Assembly (NCBI RefSeq): GCF_045063725.1
Contig: NZ_CP173695.1
DNA: 64,000 nucleotides
From: Sellimonas catena
GTDB lineage: Bacteria; Bacillota; Clostridia; Lachnospirales; Lachnospiraceae
Strand: one strand, 5' to 3'
Shown: piece by piece, positions 25,167 to 33,743 of the stretch
How the letters are laid out: each line of letters opens with the position of its first letter
How positions within the stretch are numbered: the first letter of the stretch is position 1
The notes under the pieces: model-generated
Database searches by the model: none
Told to the model about the DNA's origin: nothing
Seen by the model: only the letters and a program-made list of their open reading frames with translations
Program-made: the position numbers and the translations under genes

Positions 25167-26837
25167 TTACTTTTTAAGTTTGCTGTGACAATCAGCTGGC
25201 AGGCTGGTGGACCAGGGAAGCAGTTCCAGCATGGCTTCCTTTTCCGGGAACGGACCAAGATCTTTCATCTGCCCCATCACATAGGTGAGATAATTGTAGG
25301 GTTTCAGCCCGTTTAGCATGGCTGTTTCCGTGATGCTGTATACAGTCGCGCTGGCCTGCGCTCCACGGATGCTCTTTGCAAAAAGCCAGTTCCGTCTCCC
25401 TGTCGCAAAGTTTTTCAGCGCACGCTCCGCCGCCAGGTTATCGATACTTAAGTGACCGTCCTCCAGATATCTCTTCAGATAAACCTCCTGGTTCAGGGTG
25501 TACAGGACAGCCTCACCGATCAGCGAAGACCGGTCTACGGAATCTTCCAAGGTATGGAGCCACTCAAAGAAAGCCTCTAAAAGCGGTTTTGCCTGCTTTT
25601 GACGCTCTTTATACCTCTCTTCCGGTGACTTGTCACGGATCATCTCCTCAATCTTATAGAGTATCCCGATCCGTGCCATTGCCTGATATGCGGTTGTCTC
25701 TTTCAGCTGCTCTTTGGTGAAATCCTTTTTCAGGACCGTCAGGGCTTCATCAAATCTGCGTCTCGCATGGGCCATGCATCCCGTTACAGTGATCCTTTCC
25801 GGGAGACTGTGGTATGCCTGGTAACCATCGCAGGTGAAATATCCCTCAAACTGATCTCCAAGGAATTCCTTCGGATGGTATCCGGCACGGGTCCTTTCGT
25901 ATTGGAAGAGGACCATCTGCGGGGAACCGCTGTATTCATCGGTGAGATAGACCCACATCCAGTTCTGGGTGGACCCCTTCTGGTCCGGCTCATCGATCAC
26001 CTGAATCCTGGTTTCGTCTCCGTGTAAATATTTACTCCGGAGCAGCTCTTCTTTCATCAGATCATAGAGCGGCTGCAGATACCGGTCGGCGCATTGGATG
26101 ATCCAGTTCGCCATGGTCTTTGTGGAAAGATTCAGGTCATACCGGGCGAATTCCCGTTCCTGGCGCGCAAGCGGCATCCCGTTTACATACTTGGCATTCA
26201 TGATGCCTGCCACCAGGGATGGAGTTGCCACACTGCCTTTCAGAAGGGACGGCGCTTTTTCCGGCCGTTTCATGGCCCCGCATTTCGGACAGCTGTACAC
26301 AAAGGTCACTTCCTCCACGACCTCAAACCGTGCGGGAATGAATTTCAGCCGTTTTACGGTTTCCTTTGTGACAACCTTGTATTTCGTATTGCAGTCCGGG
26401 CAGTAACGGTCTGCCCCTGTCAGTTTGTACTCAATGACTTCGGTTGTCTCAAAGGAGGAAAGGTCTTCCTCCTTTTTGCCGGAACGTTTCTTCCTCTTGT
26501 AAGAAGACGGATGGACCTCTTCCAGGTCCGGTTCCGGGGTATTCGGGTCCGCTTCCTGCTCTGCCTCGTTAAAAAGATTCAGCTGGGTATACCCGTCCGC
26601 ATATTTTTCACTGGACGCGCCAAAGCGTTTCCTCTGAGCAAGGGTAAGGCGGTCAGAGAGCATTGCGTTCAGGAATTCCAGTTCCTTTGTTTTCTCTTCC
26701 AGGATCTGGATCCTTGATTCCTGCTTCTGCAGCGTTTCTTCCTGCTTTTGACGATGCTCCTGCATGATCTTCAGCAAAGAGAGCATGTCCTCCCTGCTCA
26801 TCCTGTTCAGTTGTTCTTCTGTAAAAACCGGATCCAT
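25167..26837 (-). CDS. tnpC: IS66 transposase TnpC
   Basis: 556 residues. N-terminal coiled coil (EDMLSLLKIMQEHRQKQEETLQKQESRIQ), an IS66 zinc-binding domain (RYCPDCNTKYKV and VYSCPKCGAMKRPEK), then the DDE domain with YLHGDETRIQV (first D), YFTCDGYQAYHSL (second D) and LAAERALKNFATGRRNWLF (E). The C-terminal tail ELLPWSTSLPADC is typical. It catalyses transposition with TnpA and TnpB. It appears intact. Confidence 0.96.
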   Translation of the reverse strand: MDPVFTEEQLNRMSREDMLSLLKIMQEHRQKQEETLQKQESRIQILEEKTKELEFLNAMLSDRLTLAQRKRFGASSEKYADGYTQLNLFNEAEQEADPNTPEPDLEEVHPSSYKRKKRSGKKEEDLSSFETTEVIEYKLTGADRYCPDCNTKYKVVTKETVKRLKFIPARFEVVEEVTFVYSCPKCGAMKRPEKAPSLLKGSVATPSLVAGIMNAKYVNGMPLARQEREFARYDLNLSTKTMANWIIQCADRYLQPLYDLMKEELLRSKYLHGDETRIQVIDEPDQKGSTQNWMWVYLTDEYSGSPQMVLFQYERTRAGYHPKEFLGDQFEGYFTCDGYQAYHSLPERITVTGCMAHARRRFDEALTVLKKDFTKEQLKETTAYQAMARIGILYKIEEMIRDKSPEERYKERQKQAKPLLEAFFEWLHTLEDSVDRSSLIGEAVLYTLNQEVYLKRYLEDGHLSIDNLAAERALKNFATGRRNWLFAKSIRGAQASATVYSITETAMLNGLKPYNYLTYVMGQMKDLGPFPEKEAMLELLPWSTSLPADCHSKLKK

Positions 26838-26983
26838 CGCACATCCTCATCTTTCTGAAATCTCTATGGACAGTTTACCATAAAAAGGATCTGGTTTCTA
26901 TTGAAAACCGCCTTCAGGAGTAGAGGAAAATCCGCGTAAAATCAAGGAATTTTCGGCTTTTTGCGAATTGACAGGAATCGGGA

Positions 26984-27337
26984 TCAGACTACGATCTTCG
27001 GGTGGCGTTCTTCAAAAGCGCCGCTGGGGTTCAGGGATAATCCATCGCACAGCCAGTGGATCTCTTTGAGAGTCACTTTCCGCAGTTCATCCGGTGTGTC
27101 CGGCCAATGGAAGGAATTCCGATCCAGACGTTTCATCAGAATCCAGAATCCGGATCCGTCCCACTGGAGGATCTTGATCAATGTGCGTCTGCGATTGCAG
27201 AACGCGAACATACAGCGGGAGTACGGGTCGAGATGGAATTTCAGTTTGATGATTGCGGCTAAACCGGTATAGCTCTTGCGGAGATCTGTAACTCCGCACG
27301 CCAGATAGACCGTTGCGCTTCCTGAAAAATCAAGCAT
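26984..27337 (-). CDS. tnpB: IS66 accessory protein TnpB
   Basis: 117 residues: FSGSATVYLACGVTDLRKSY, FAFCNRRRTLIKILQWDGSGFWILMKRL. This is the IS66 Orf2-like protein needed for transposition. It overlaps tnpA by 8 bp. 146 bp of non-coding DNA separates it from tnpC. Confidence 0.95.
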   Translation of the reverse strand: MLDFSGSATVYLACGVTDLRKSYTGLAAIIKLKFHLDPYSRCMFAFCNRRRTLIKILQWDGSGFWILMKRLDRNSFHWPDTPDELRKVTLKEIHWLCDGLSLNPSGAFEERHPKIVV

Positions 27338-27680
27338 AGTTCTTCAAAGCCTGAAAAAGCGTAGTCATCAGTCTGGCCGGACAGTCAGCGCCAATCTCAA
27401 TCCGGATGTTTCCCGGAAGAAGGATCGTAACAGAATGATTTCCTGTCCCGGCGTTAAACTGCAGCTCCTGTTCCGAAGGCAGCTTTGCGAACACCGGATC
27501 GGAGGCAGGTTCTGTTCCCGGGGCTTCTGACTGAATCTTTCGGATCCAATAGCCCAAAGTAGACGGCGGGATCTCATTCTGCTGACACCAGACTTTTCGG
27601 GATAAACCGCTTTCCTGGAAAGCATGGATCCGATCTGCCCAAAGATCAGCTTTTGAGATTACATTATTATTCATATCCAT
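27330..27680 (-). CDS. tnpA: IS66 accessory protein TnpA
   Basis: 116 residues from ATG at 27680, after GGAGGTAATACCA; the longer open frame to 27716 lacks an RBS. A Xre/Tn3-like HTH motif WADRIHAFQESGLSRKVWCQQNEIPPSTLGYWIRKI is followed by FNAGTGNHSVTILLPGNIRIEIG. Confidence 0.92.
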   Translation of the reverse strand: MDMNNNVISKADLWADRIHAFQESGLSRKVWCQQNEIPPSTLGYWIRKIQSEAPGTEPASDPVFAKLPSEQELQFNAGTGNHSVTILLPGNIRIEIGADCPARLMTTLFQALKNYA

Positions 27681-27778
27681 TGGTATTACCTCCATCATTT
27701 GAGACCATCTTATCAAATGCAGGAAGGGATTTGAAGGTACGGATGATTACCTACTTACATGTTAGCAGTAGACAAAAA

Positions 27779-27872
27779 GAAGCGGCGGCTCTAAAAATTA
27801 AAGCCACCGCTTCAAATGCGCGTGAAAATATGTCTGCGCTACGACGGCTTTTTTTCTTTTGCTGTCGTAGCG
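27779..27872. terminator. Two hairpins beside the IS66 right end
   Basis: GAAGCGG-GGCT pairs with AGCC-CCGCTTC (27779-27813), and CGCTACGAC (27837-27845) pairs perfectly with GTCGTAGCG (27864-27872) around a T-rich loop. They probably end transcription of the minus-strand cargo operon. The rest of 27767-27984 shows no gene. Confidence 0.55.
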
Positions 27873-27984
27873 TAGAATTAGGAAGTGTGCATAAAAGACA
27901 CTATTTTTTCAGTAGTGAGGAATCCAAATTACCAAAACTTGTTACTCCACACCGAATAAAACCTACCATATCAAGCTATTTGAA

Positions 27985-28242
27985 TCAGAGTTCAATTCTT
28001 GCTTTTGATGGTTTATCTTCACAATAGATAACTTTAATCGTTGTTCCCTTGTCAGGAATTTTGTTTCCTGCGCCAATCCATTTTTGGCAGGTGTAATCTT
28101 TGACGCCTATCGTGTATTTGACCTTGATAATATGTGGAAAAGCTGCACCATCCATAGCATGGGTACGGACAGGTTTACGATTTACTTTTAACCACCATTG
28201 TTTTGTAACTGAAATTACAGTTCCTGTTGTTTCCTTTTCCAT
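27985..28242 (-). CDS. Hypothetical 85-residue protein of the ABC cassette
   Basis: MEKETTGTVISVTKQWWLKVNRKPVR then PHIIKVKYTIGVKDYTCQKWIGAGNKIPDKGTTIKVIYCEDKPSKARI: a beta-strand-rich fold reminiscent of DUF3592-like extracytoplasmic or soluble domains. AGGTATAAC RBS. No membrane segment. It is the last gene in line after the ABC permeases. Function unknown. Confidence 0.6.
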   Translation of the reverse strand: MEKETTGTVISVTKQWWLKVNRKPVRTHAMDGAAFPHIIKVKYTIGVKDYTCQKWIGAGNKIPDKGTTIKVIYCEDKPSKARIEL

Positions 28243-28300
28243 AAGTTATACCTCCGATGTTAATTTAGAATGAGTAATTTTCTATTTAGATAGCTACATA

Positions 28301-28477
28301 TTAAAGCAAACTGCCCTTTAATCCTTTTTTGAAAACCAATACAGCCCTTTCGGTTCCCCAAAATGACATTGTGACAAGGCGATAGCTTTCCTTTTCCATT
28401 TCCTCTATTTTGGCATTGATTTTCACTGTCGCATTTTCAATAGTAATTTCTTCTAATAATTCTGTCCTATACATCAT
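28301..28477 (-). CDS. Hypothetical 58-residue protein
   Basis: Started at ATG 28477 (GGAGGTAAAGAT upstream). The product MMYRTELLEEITIENATVKI...SFWGTERAVLVFKKGLKGSLL has alternating hydrophobic strands. It sits between the permease and the 85-residue protein. No family recognised. Confidence 0.55.
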   Translation of the reverse strand: MMYRTELLEEITIENATVKINAKIEEMEKESYRLVTMSFWGTERAVLVFKKGLKGSLL

Positions 28478-28538
28478 ATCTTTACCTCCATAATTATTAA
28501 ATAGATGATACATATTTTCGGTTCAATCTTTTTGGTAT

Positions 28539-29312
28539 TTACCAACCTTTTTTTCTAACTGCTTTTTTCTTCTTACCAACAGTCAATGTACCGGGTTCTT
28601 TCTTTTTATTTGCAAGAATAATCATAGAAATCAAGAAAGTCAAAACTATTGTAATGAAAGCGGGGAAAATGTGATAAGTATAACCATATTCCGCACCACA
28701 AGTAGGGTCTACTAAAATCATGCTTGCTTTAATCGGATAATAATTTAACAGTGTTCCTTCAAAAGTTCCAAAATATCCATACACAAAAGCTAGTGCAACT
28801 CCACCCAAAAAATTATTTGCCGAACAACAGAATATCAGAATAATCGGCAAGACTGAAATATAAATTCCTATATTCGCCCCAGTAACACGAATAAACATAT
28901 TGAGTAGATTGCCAAAATGAACTCCCGGAAATCCGACAATAATATTGATTACTAATGCTATCACACAACCTATAAGACTAAAGCTGATTGTCAACAGCAA
29001 TAGAATAAGTAATTTTCCAGAAAGTAACTGTTTATATGGAATAGGAATTGTTAATATATTCTTCATAGTATCGTCTGTATATTCCCTTGTTATGATATAA
29101 CCTGCAATCAGTGCAATAATAATCGGAAAAAATAAGGTACAATTACTAATCATAACCTGTTGCATAAAATAGTCAAACGTCCATGTCGGTCCACCGTTGG
29201 CTGTGGAATAAAACAGTGACAGCAACGGAGAAAGTGTTGTCATAATAATTCCGGCTTTTATTACAGAATATCGTTTTAATTTTAAAAATTCAGTTTTTAT
29301 TATATTTCTCAT
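28539..29312 (-). CDS. ABC-2 type permease of lantibiotic-immunity type (second permease)
   Basis: 257 residues from ATG at 29312 (GAGGTAAAAGAT). MRNIIKTEFLKLKRYSVIKAG is the usual start of LanE/LanG-like or BcrB-like permeases. Six membrane segments, including IALIAGYIITREYTDDTMKNILTIPI. The C-terminus is basic (KKKKAVRKKGW). With the next two genes it forms a LanFEG-type exporter that removes lantibiotics or bacitracin-like peptides from the membrane. The substrate is unknown. Confidence 0.88.
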   Translation of the reverse strand: MRNIIKTEFLKLKRYSVIKAGIIMTTLSPLLSLFYSTANGGPTWTFDYFMQQVMISNCTLFFPIIIALIAGYIITREYTDDTMKNILTIPIPYKQLLSGKLLILLLLTISFSLIGCVIALVINIIVGFPGVHFGNLLNMFIRVTGANIGIYISVLPIILIFCCSANNFLGGVALAFVYGYFGTFEGTLLNYYPIKASMILVDPTCGAEYGYTYHIFPAFITIVLTFLISMIILANKKKEPGTLTVGKKKKAVRKKGW

Positions 29313-29317
29313 ATCTT

Positions 29318-30127
29318 TTACCTCGTCCATTTTTTATAAAAGCGAATTATCAGCCACAAAGAAAGTACAACTGTAATTGCCATAATAAAAATTGTATGGA
29401 AAGTAGTTGGTACAATCGCATAGGCTTCCGGCAAAAGATTATCTTTTTGCAAATTATCCATCATTAAGCCGCTTGTCCAGTTCATAACACATATAACCGG
29501 AAAAGAATTTAAGAAAGCAATTTTGGCAGCACTTATAGATGTCCCAATCGTTCCCAGTATGCCCCAGTTAAAAATGGAATAAAAAAAAGCAAGCAGGATA
29601 GAAAGTAAAAAACTTTTGTTAAAGTAAATAATTAAAAATACAATCGGTAAAGAAGCTGCTACGATAAGAACTCCAAAAATAAGGCTCATAAATATCTTAT
29701 AAGTCATACCGTAAACCATTCCTACATGAAACAATTTACAAAACAACGCAACAGACAATGTGCTTATCAGACAAAATGCAACGCTGAAAATAAAGAGCAT
29801 AGAAATTTTTGCCATAATGAGTTGTGTATTTGTAACTGGAATTGTTCTAAGGTTTTTGGAAGTATCACAATCTCTTTCTATAAAAAACAAAATAGCGGCA
29901 ATGATACCAATTAGACATGGAAGCAAAAAAACTAAACCATATCCCAACATCATTGTATAGACATAATCAAATCGGGTTTGAAGATAGTGTTCTGTTGTAT
30001 CTGCACCAGTTCCCGCCTTTGCCATATATGCCAAAATCAACGGAAAAAATAACGACAATGACATCAGTGCATACAACAGTCTTTTTCGCTTTAATTTCCA
30101 AAATTCGCACTTAATCAGTTTAAGCAA
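29318..30127 (-). CDS. ABC-2 type permease of lantibiotic-immunity type (first permease)
   Basis: 269 residues. MLKLIKCEFWKLKRKRLLYALMSLSLFFPLILAYM, then six membrane segments with FIERDCDTSKNLRTIPVTNTQLIMAKI. Overlaps the ATPase stop by 8 bp. Homologous in layout to the second permease, as for LanE and LanG pairs. Confidence 0.88.
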   Translation of the reverse strand: MLKLIKCEFWKLKRKRLLYALMSLSLFFPLILAYMAKAGTGADTTEHYLQTRFDYVYTMMLGYGLVFLLPCLIGIIAAILFFIERDCDTSKNLRTIPVTNTQLIMAKISMLFIFSVAFCLISTLSVALFCKLFHVGMVYGMTYKIFMSLIFGVLIVAASLPIVFLIIYFNKSFLLSILLAFFYSIFNWGILGTIGTSISAAKIAFLNSFPVICVMNWTSGLMMDNLQKDNLLPEAYAIVPTTFHTIFIMAITVVLSLWLIIRFYKKWTR

Positions 30128-31046
30128 TTCCTTCGCCTCCTGTCACACGCTTGAAGTAATCTTCAAGACTTTCTTCACAAGTATGGGCTTCTGATACCTC
30201 CAATCCATTTTCTACAAAAGCAGTCACGATTTTTCCTACGGACAAATCAAGATTATGCAAGCGTAAATTGTGGTCGTCCTGTATAGAGAAATGACTCTCA
30301 TGGAAAGTACGCTCTAAAATTCTTGCTGCCTGTGCGGTATCAGAAAGAGTAAATCGGATATGTTTGCTGCTTTTTTGTTCCAGTTCCGCAAGACTTTCTT
30401 CTTCCAATAGTGCGCCATGGTCGATAATTCCAATATCATCTGCTAGCAAAGAAATCTCCGAAAGGATATGACTGGAAATTAAAATTGTTTTTCCCTTTGT
30501 ATCGCAAAGCTCGCGAATAAAAGAACGTACTTCTGCAATTCCAATCGGGTCAAGCCCATTGATAGGTTCATCTAAAATCAGAAGTTCAGGGTCGTGCATA
30601 ACTGCAAGTGCAATCGCAAGCCGTTGTTTCATACCAAGAGAATACTGGGAAAACAGTTTTTTGTCTTTATAAGGCAATCCTACCAAATCCAATGTGTTTT
30701 TAATTGAATGACGGTTGGGTATGCCCCGTAAGGTAGCAAAAATTTGTAAGTTTTCCGTAGCAGTCAAATTAGGGTAAAAACCGGGTGACTCAATCAGACT
30801 ACCGATACGGGGCAACAATTTCTTTTCATTCCCCTGCAAAGACTTTCCCCATATTTTAACTTCGCCGGAAGTTGGCTTTGTCAATCCAAGTAGCATTTTC
30901 ATAGTGGTCGTTTTTCCGGCTCCGTTTCTTCCAAGCAGTCCGTAAATTCTCCCTTTCTGCACATGAATATTTAAGTCAGCGACACTCTTTTGTGAGCCGT
31001 ACTGTTTGGTAAGATTTTTTGTTTCAATGATATAATTTTTGTCCAT
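30120..31046 (-). CDS. ABC transporter ATP-binding protein (LanF/BcrA-like)
   Basis: 308 residues from ATG at 31046 (AGGAGG upstream). Walker A GLLGRNGAGKTTT, signature YSLGMKQRLAIALAVM, Walker B LLILDEPINGLDPIG, H-loop ISSHIL. The C-terminal part (about 225-308) is the extra domain of LanF-type ATPases. It is the first gene of the operon after four tandem operator repeats. Confidence 0.95.
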   Translation of the reverse strand: MDKNYIIETKNLTKQYGSQKSVADLNIHVQKGRIYGLLGRNGAGKTTTMKMLLGLTKPTSGEVKIWGKSLQGNEKKLLPRIGSLIESPGFYPNLTATENLQIFATLRGIPNRHSIKNTLDLVGLPYKDKKLFSQYSLGMKQRLAIALAVMHDPELLILDEPINGLDPIGIAEVRSFIRELCDTKGKTILISSHILSEISLLADDIGIIDHGALLEEESLAELEQKSSKHIRFTLSDTAQAARILERTFHESHFSIQDDHNLRLHNLDLSVGKIVTAFVENGLEVSEAHTCEESLEDYFKRVTGGEGIA

Positions 31047-31071
31047 ATTCAAACCTCCTGTTCTGTAAACT

Positions 31072-31125
31072 ATTCTATCATACCAACCTTGCATTAACCT
31101 TGCCGCAACCTTGCATTAACCTTGC
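31072..31125 (-). promoter_or_regulatory. Four tandem 11-bp operator repeats and -10 of the ABC operon
   Basis: AACCTTGC (plus strand) starts at 31085, 31096, 31107 and 31118, exactly 11 bp apart. On the minus strand these read GCAAGGTT and end just before -10-like TATGAT (31077-31082) or TAGAAT (31072-31077). The spacing of one helix turn and lack of a -35 are typical for an OmpR-family activator. The regulator is encoded upstream. Confidence 0.85.
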
Positions 31126-31150
31126 AATTTGAAATATTGTCCCAAAAATA

Positions 31151-31187
31151 ATTAAGGCTCCCGTCAAAAGAACGGGAGAACCTTAAT
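31151..31187 (-). terminator. Terminator after the kinase gene
   Basis: ATTAAGG-CTCCCGT pairs with ACGGGAG-CCTTAAT around CAAAAGA; the minus strand then has TTATTTTT. It overlaps the kinase stop codon. Confidence 0.75.
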
Positions 31188-32100
31188 TTGCTAAGGGAAA
31201 AAGCAAAGTAAATTCCGTTCCTGTTCCCTGTGTGCTATTTGCTGTTATTGTGCCGTTCATTTTTTCTACAAGTTGGTGTGCGATAGAAAGCCCAAGACCG
31301 CTGCCTTTTTCAGACCGTCCCTTATCGCATTTATAGAGCCGTTCAAAAATATGCTTCAAATCTTCTTTTTCAATCCCTATTCCATTATCTGCTAATCGGA
31401 TTTGCATATTTTTTTCCTGCTTTGATAGGATTATTTCTATTTTATCCGCATGACTGCGAGAAATTACATTCTGAATAAGATTGTTCAATATCCGCATATA
31501 GCCGTCCGTATCAAGTTTTACCCGGAAAGGCTGTTCGGGAATATCAATATTGTAATCTATCTGCTTATCTTCAAATATGGGTATCCAGTCAATCAAGATA
31601 TTTCGTGTCAGCTCCGCAGCTTCAACAATATTTATATCCATAGCAAACTCATTAGAATTTAATTTGAACCAGTCAAAAAGAACATCCATATATTCTTTCA
31701 AATCGTGAGCTTTGCGGCGGGCTGTTTCGATATAGTCGTCCCTGTCTTTTCCTGTAACAATTCCTTTATGTGCAGCGTCAAGATACCCAATAAGCGTTGT
31801 AAGCGGTGTCCGAACATCATGGGAAAGACTTGTCATAAGCTGTCGGTTTGTTTCTTCTGTCTGCCGGACAGTAGAAAGCCTGCTCTCATAAGACACAACA
31901 ATCTCATTTATTTCATAGGCAAGAGGGGCTACCAGTTCATTTGTTGCAGATAAAATACGTCTGTTTCCATTTCCGTTTTTTACATCAATCAATGCGTCTG
32001 TTATCTCGGCTATCTGTTTTTTAACACGTCGAATAGCAAAGCAGGAAACAAGAATAGAGAAAAGTGCAATTATTATGGATAGAAAAATGACTGCTTCCAT
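31183..32100 (-). CDS. Sensor histidine kinase of the lantibiotic-immunity cassette
   Basis: 305 residues. One N-terminal membrane helix (about 4-23), almost no external domain, then a coiled linker and HisKA with SLSHDVRTPLTTLIGY (H about 94). HATPase: NNLIQNVISRS, LADNGIGIEKED and GSGLGLSIAHQL. It resembles lantibiotic-system kinases such as SpaK/NisK relatives that sit beside LanFEG. The gene is 6 bp downstream of its regulator. Confidence 0.92.
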   Translation of the reverse strand: MEAVIFLSIIIALFSILVSCFAIRRVKKQIAEITDALIDVKNGNGNRRILSATNELVAPLAYEINEIVVSYESRLSTVRQTEETNRQLMTSLSHDVRTPLTTLIGYLDAAHKGIVTGKDRDDYIETARRKAHDLKEYMDVLFDWFKLNSNEFAMDINIVEAAELTRNILIDWIPIFEDKQIDYNIDIPEQPFRVKLDTDGYMRILNNLIQNVISRSHADKIEIILSKQEKNMQIRLADNGIGIEKEDLKHIFERLYKCDKGRSEKGSGLGLSIAHQLVEKMNGTITANSTQGTGTEFTLLFPLAN

Positions 32101-32106
32101 AGAAAA

Positions 32107-32799
32107 TCAAACCTCCTTGTTAAAACGATAACCGATACCTTTAATCGTTTGAATATATTTTGGACTTCCGGGATTTACCTCTAATTTCTTGCGAAGTCGG
32201 CTGATAATCGCCATAATGTTGCTGTCATCATAGAAATATTCCTCTCTCCACACTTCTTCATAAATCTGTTGCTTTGTCAGAATTTTCCCTTGATTTTTCG
32301 CGCAGTATAAGAGTAAGTCAAATTCTTTTGGAGGCAATTCAAAAGTTCCATTTTCCGTAGTAACAGAACGATTTTCAATATCAATTTTCAACCCGTCAAA
32401 TTCAAGTTGCTGTGATATTCCGTCCTGTTGATTGAAACGGGTATAACGGCGTATAAGGGAAACGATACGGGCTATCAGTTCGTCCATGTCAAAAGGTTTT
32501 GTCAAATAATCATCAGTTCCTGCCCTTAAACCGCGTACTTTAGAAGCACTGTCATTTTTTGATGTAAACATCAAAATCGGCAGGCTGCTTTCTTTTCTAA
32601 TTTCTTCCAATGTTTCAAATCCGTCCATACCAGGCATCATAACGTCCAGTATCACAAGTTGATATTCTCTCTCTTTTAATTTTTGTAATCCCTCTTTTCC
32701 CGTATTACAAAAATCAGCTTCTATATCTTCTGATAGCACGCTGCGTTTAATCAGCGCACAAAGTTCCTTATCATCATCTATAATCAAAACTTTATTCAT
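32107..32799 (-). CDS. OmpR-family response regulator of the lantibiotic-immunity cassette
   Basis: 230 residues from ATG at 32799 (GGAAAGGAG upstream). Acidic DDD at 8-10, D52 in LDVMMPG, FTSKND and YLTKPFD; C-terminal winged helix FELPPKEFDLLLYCAKN and YEEVWREEYFYDDSNIMAIISRLRKKLE. Its start overlaps the HTH gene stop by 8 bp. Likely binds the four GCAAGGTT repeats. Confidence 0.94.
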   Translation of the reverse strand: MNKVLIIDDDKELCALIKRSVLSEDIEADFCNTGKEGLQKLKEREYQLVILDVMMPGMDGFETLEEIRKESSLPILMFTSKNDSASKVRGLRAGTDDYLTKPFDMDELIARIVSLIRRYTRFNQQDGISQQLEFDGLKIDIENRSVTTENGTFELPPKEFDLLLYCAKNQGKILTKQQIYEEVWREEYFYDDSNIMAIISRLRKKLEVNPGSPKYIQTIKGIGYRFNKEV

Positions 32800-32980
32800 G
32801 GTATAGCTCCTTTCCTTGTTTGGTTCTACCGTCAATCGGTTTTTCCGCGTCTTTTGGTATCAACCACATATACCCAAGTTTTGAAACACCCTGTATGCGT
32901 TTCTCCCTGCAAAGTATCTGTACCCGCCTTTCAGAAATTCCCCACTTCTTTGCTGCTTCGGGGCAAGACATATATTCCAT
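32792..32980 (-). CDS. Small excisionase-like HTH protein preceding the TCS
   Basis: 62 residues from ATG at 32980 (AAAGGACGG upstream). MEYMSCPEAAKKWGISERRV then WLIPKDAEKPIDGR. It resembles the 58-residue protein at 8176-8352 that also leads a two-component system. First gene of the transcript that continues into the regulator. Confidence 0.8.
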   Translation of the reverse strand: MEYMSCPEAAKKWGISERRVQILCREKRIQGVSKLGYMWLIPKDAEKPIDGRTKQGKELYHE

Positions 32981-33017
32981 AACAACACCCGTCCTTTCTG
33001 AAAATCTTATCATAATA

Positions 33018-33046
33018 ATTATAGTCGGACACACGAACAATAGCAA
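33018..33046 (-). promoter_or_regulatory. Promoter of the HTH-regulator-kinase operon
   Basis: On the minus strand TTGCTA (33041-33046) and TATAAT (33018-33023) are 17 bp apart. It is divergent from the XRE gene. Confidence 0.75.
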
Positions 33047-33141
33047 GTATATAAATATGAATTATTATGGCTATTTAGTGGAACTGTATAGACATATCCA
33101 AAGAGAAAGGGGAACAGTAAAATGTAACTGGGTGAATAAAT

Positions 33142-33495
33142 ATGGCAAAAAGACCGGTAGAAAAATATGACTTCAAGGCATTTGGAGAAGCTATAAAAGC
33201 TGCGCGGACGGGGCGCAAAGAAAGCCGCAAACAGGTAAGTGATGAAATGTATATTTCTCCTCGCTATCTTGCAAATATCGAAAACAAAGGACAGCACCCC
33301 AGTCTGCAAATCTTTTTTGAGCTTATGCTTCGTTACAATATATCCGTAGACCAGTTTCTTTTAGATACGCCCACCCAAAAAGATACAAAGCGGCGGCAGC
33401 TCGACGCTCTCCTTGATGATATGAGCGATAATGGCATACGGATTGTAACGGCAACTGCAAAAGAAATTTCAGAAGTCGAAAAAGAGGACAAATAA
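33142..33495 (+). CDS. XRE-family regulator of element 2
   Basis: 117 residues. HTH: FGEAIKAARTGRKESRKQVSDEMYISPRYLANIENKGQHPSLQIFFELM (about 12-62). The C-terminal part is charged. The gene is divergent from the TCS operon and lies upstream of mobC; such repressors control transfer genes in Tn1549-like elements. Confidence 0.88.
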   Translation: MAKRPVEKYDFKAFGEAIKAARTGRKESRKQVSDEMYISPRYLANIENKGQHPSLQIFFELMLRYNISVDQFLLDTPTQKDTKRRQLDALLDDMSDNGIRIVTATAKEISEVEKEDK

Positions 33496-33524
33496 ATGTG
33501 TCCGGCAAATTGAATATGATTTAG

Positions 33525-33565
33525 GAAGCGTTGTAATCTTTACAGATTGCAGCGTTTTTCTTTTG
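33525..33565 (+). terminator. Terminator after the XRE gene
   Basis: GCGTTGTAATCT (to 33539) pairs with AGATTGCAGCGTT (33544-33556) with GU pairs, then TTTTTCTTTT. Confidence 0.75.
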
Positions 33566-33623
33566 CTCTTTTTTGGCATATAGAGCATTGCGTTGTAGTA
33601 ACCAGTGAGGAAAAAACTTTCGT

Positions 33624-33722
33624 AGCAAGCATAGGAAAAGAGTACCCTTTTCCGTATTTTCTCCCTCCCGTCCTGCGGTGCGTCGGTTGAAAATTGCTTG
33701 TTGGGAAGTGTCCCAAACCCTC
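33624..33722 (+). other. oriT-like segment A (upstream of mobC)
   Basis: Two blocks recur inverted at 41297-41395: 33-bp 33624-33656 (starting AGCAAGCATAGG, containing a GGAAAAG..CTTTTCC hairpin; identical) and 29-bp 33694-33722 (TTGCTTGTTGGGAAG then CCCAAACCCTC; one mismatch). The second block has a GGGA..TCCC hairpin beside CAACAAGCAA, like the segment after the ICE-1 relaxase. Position right before mobC fits an origin of transfer. Confidence 0.6.
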
Positions 33723-33743
33723 GGAACGGAAAGGAGTGATTGC

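Larger units (their letters stand above)
25087..27766 (-). mobile_element. IS66-family insertion sequence with 8-bp target duplication
   Basis: The IS spans 25095-27758 (2664 bp). Its ends are perfect 25-bp inverted repeats (25095-25119 and 27734-27758, starting GTAAGTAGGTAATC). The 8-bp duplication ATGTTAGC lies at 25087-25094 and 27759-27766. It carries tnpA, tnpB and tnpC in the usual order. Perfect ends and duplication suggest a recent, intact insertion. Confidence 0.97.

Noticed and set aside
31085..31125. Four repeats taken as a CRISPR-like array
   Set aside because: Units are 11 bp with 3-bp variable parts, no spacers and no cas genes; they fit an operator.
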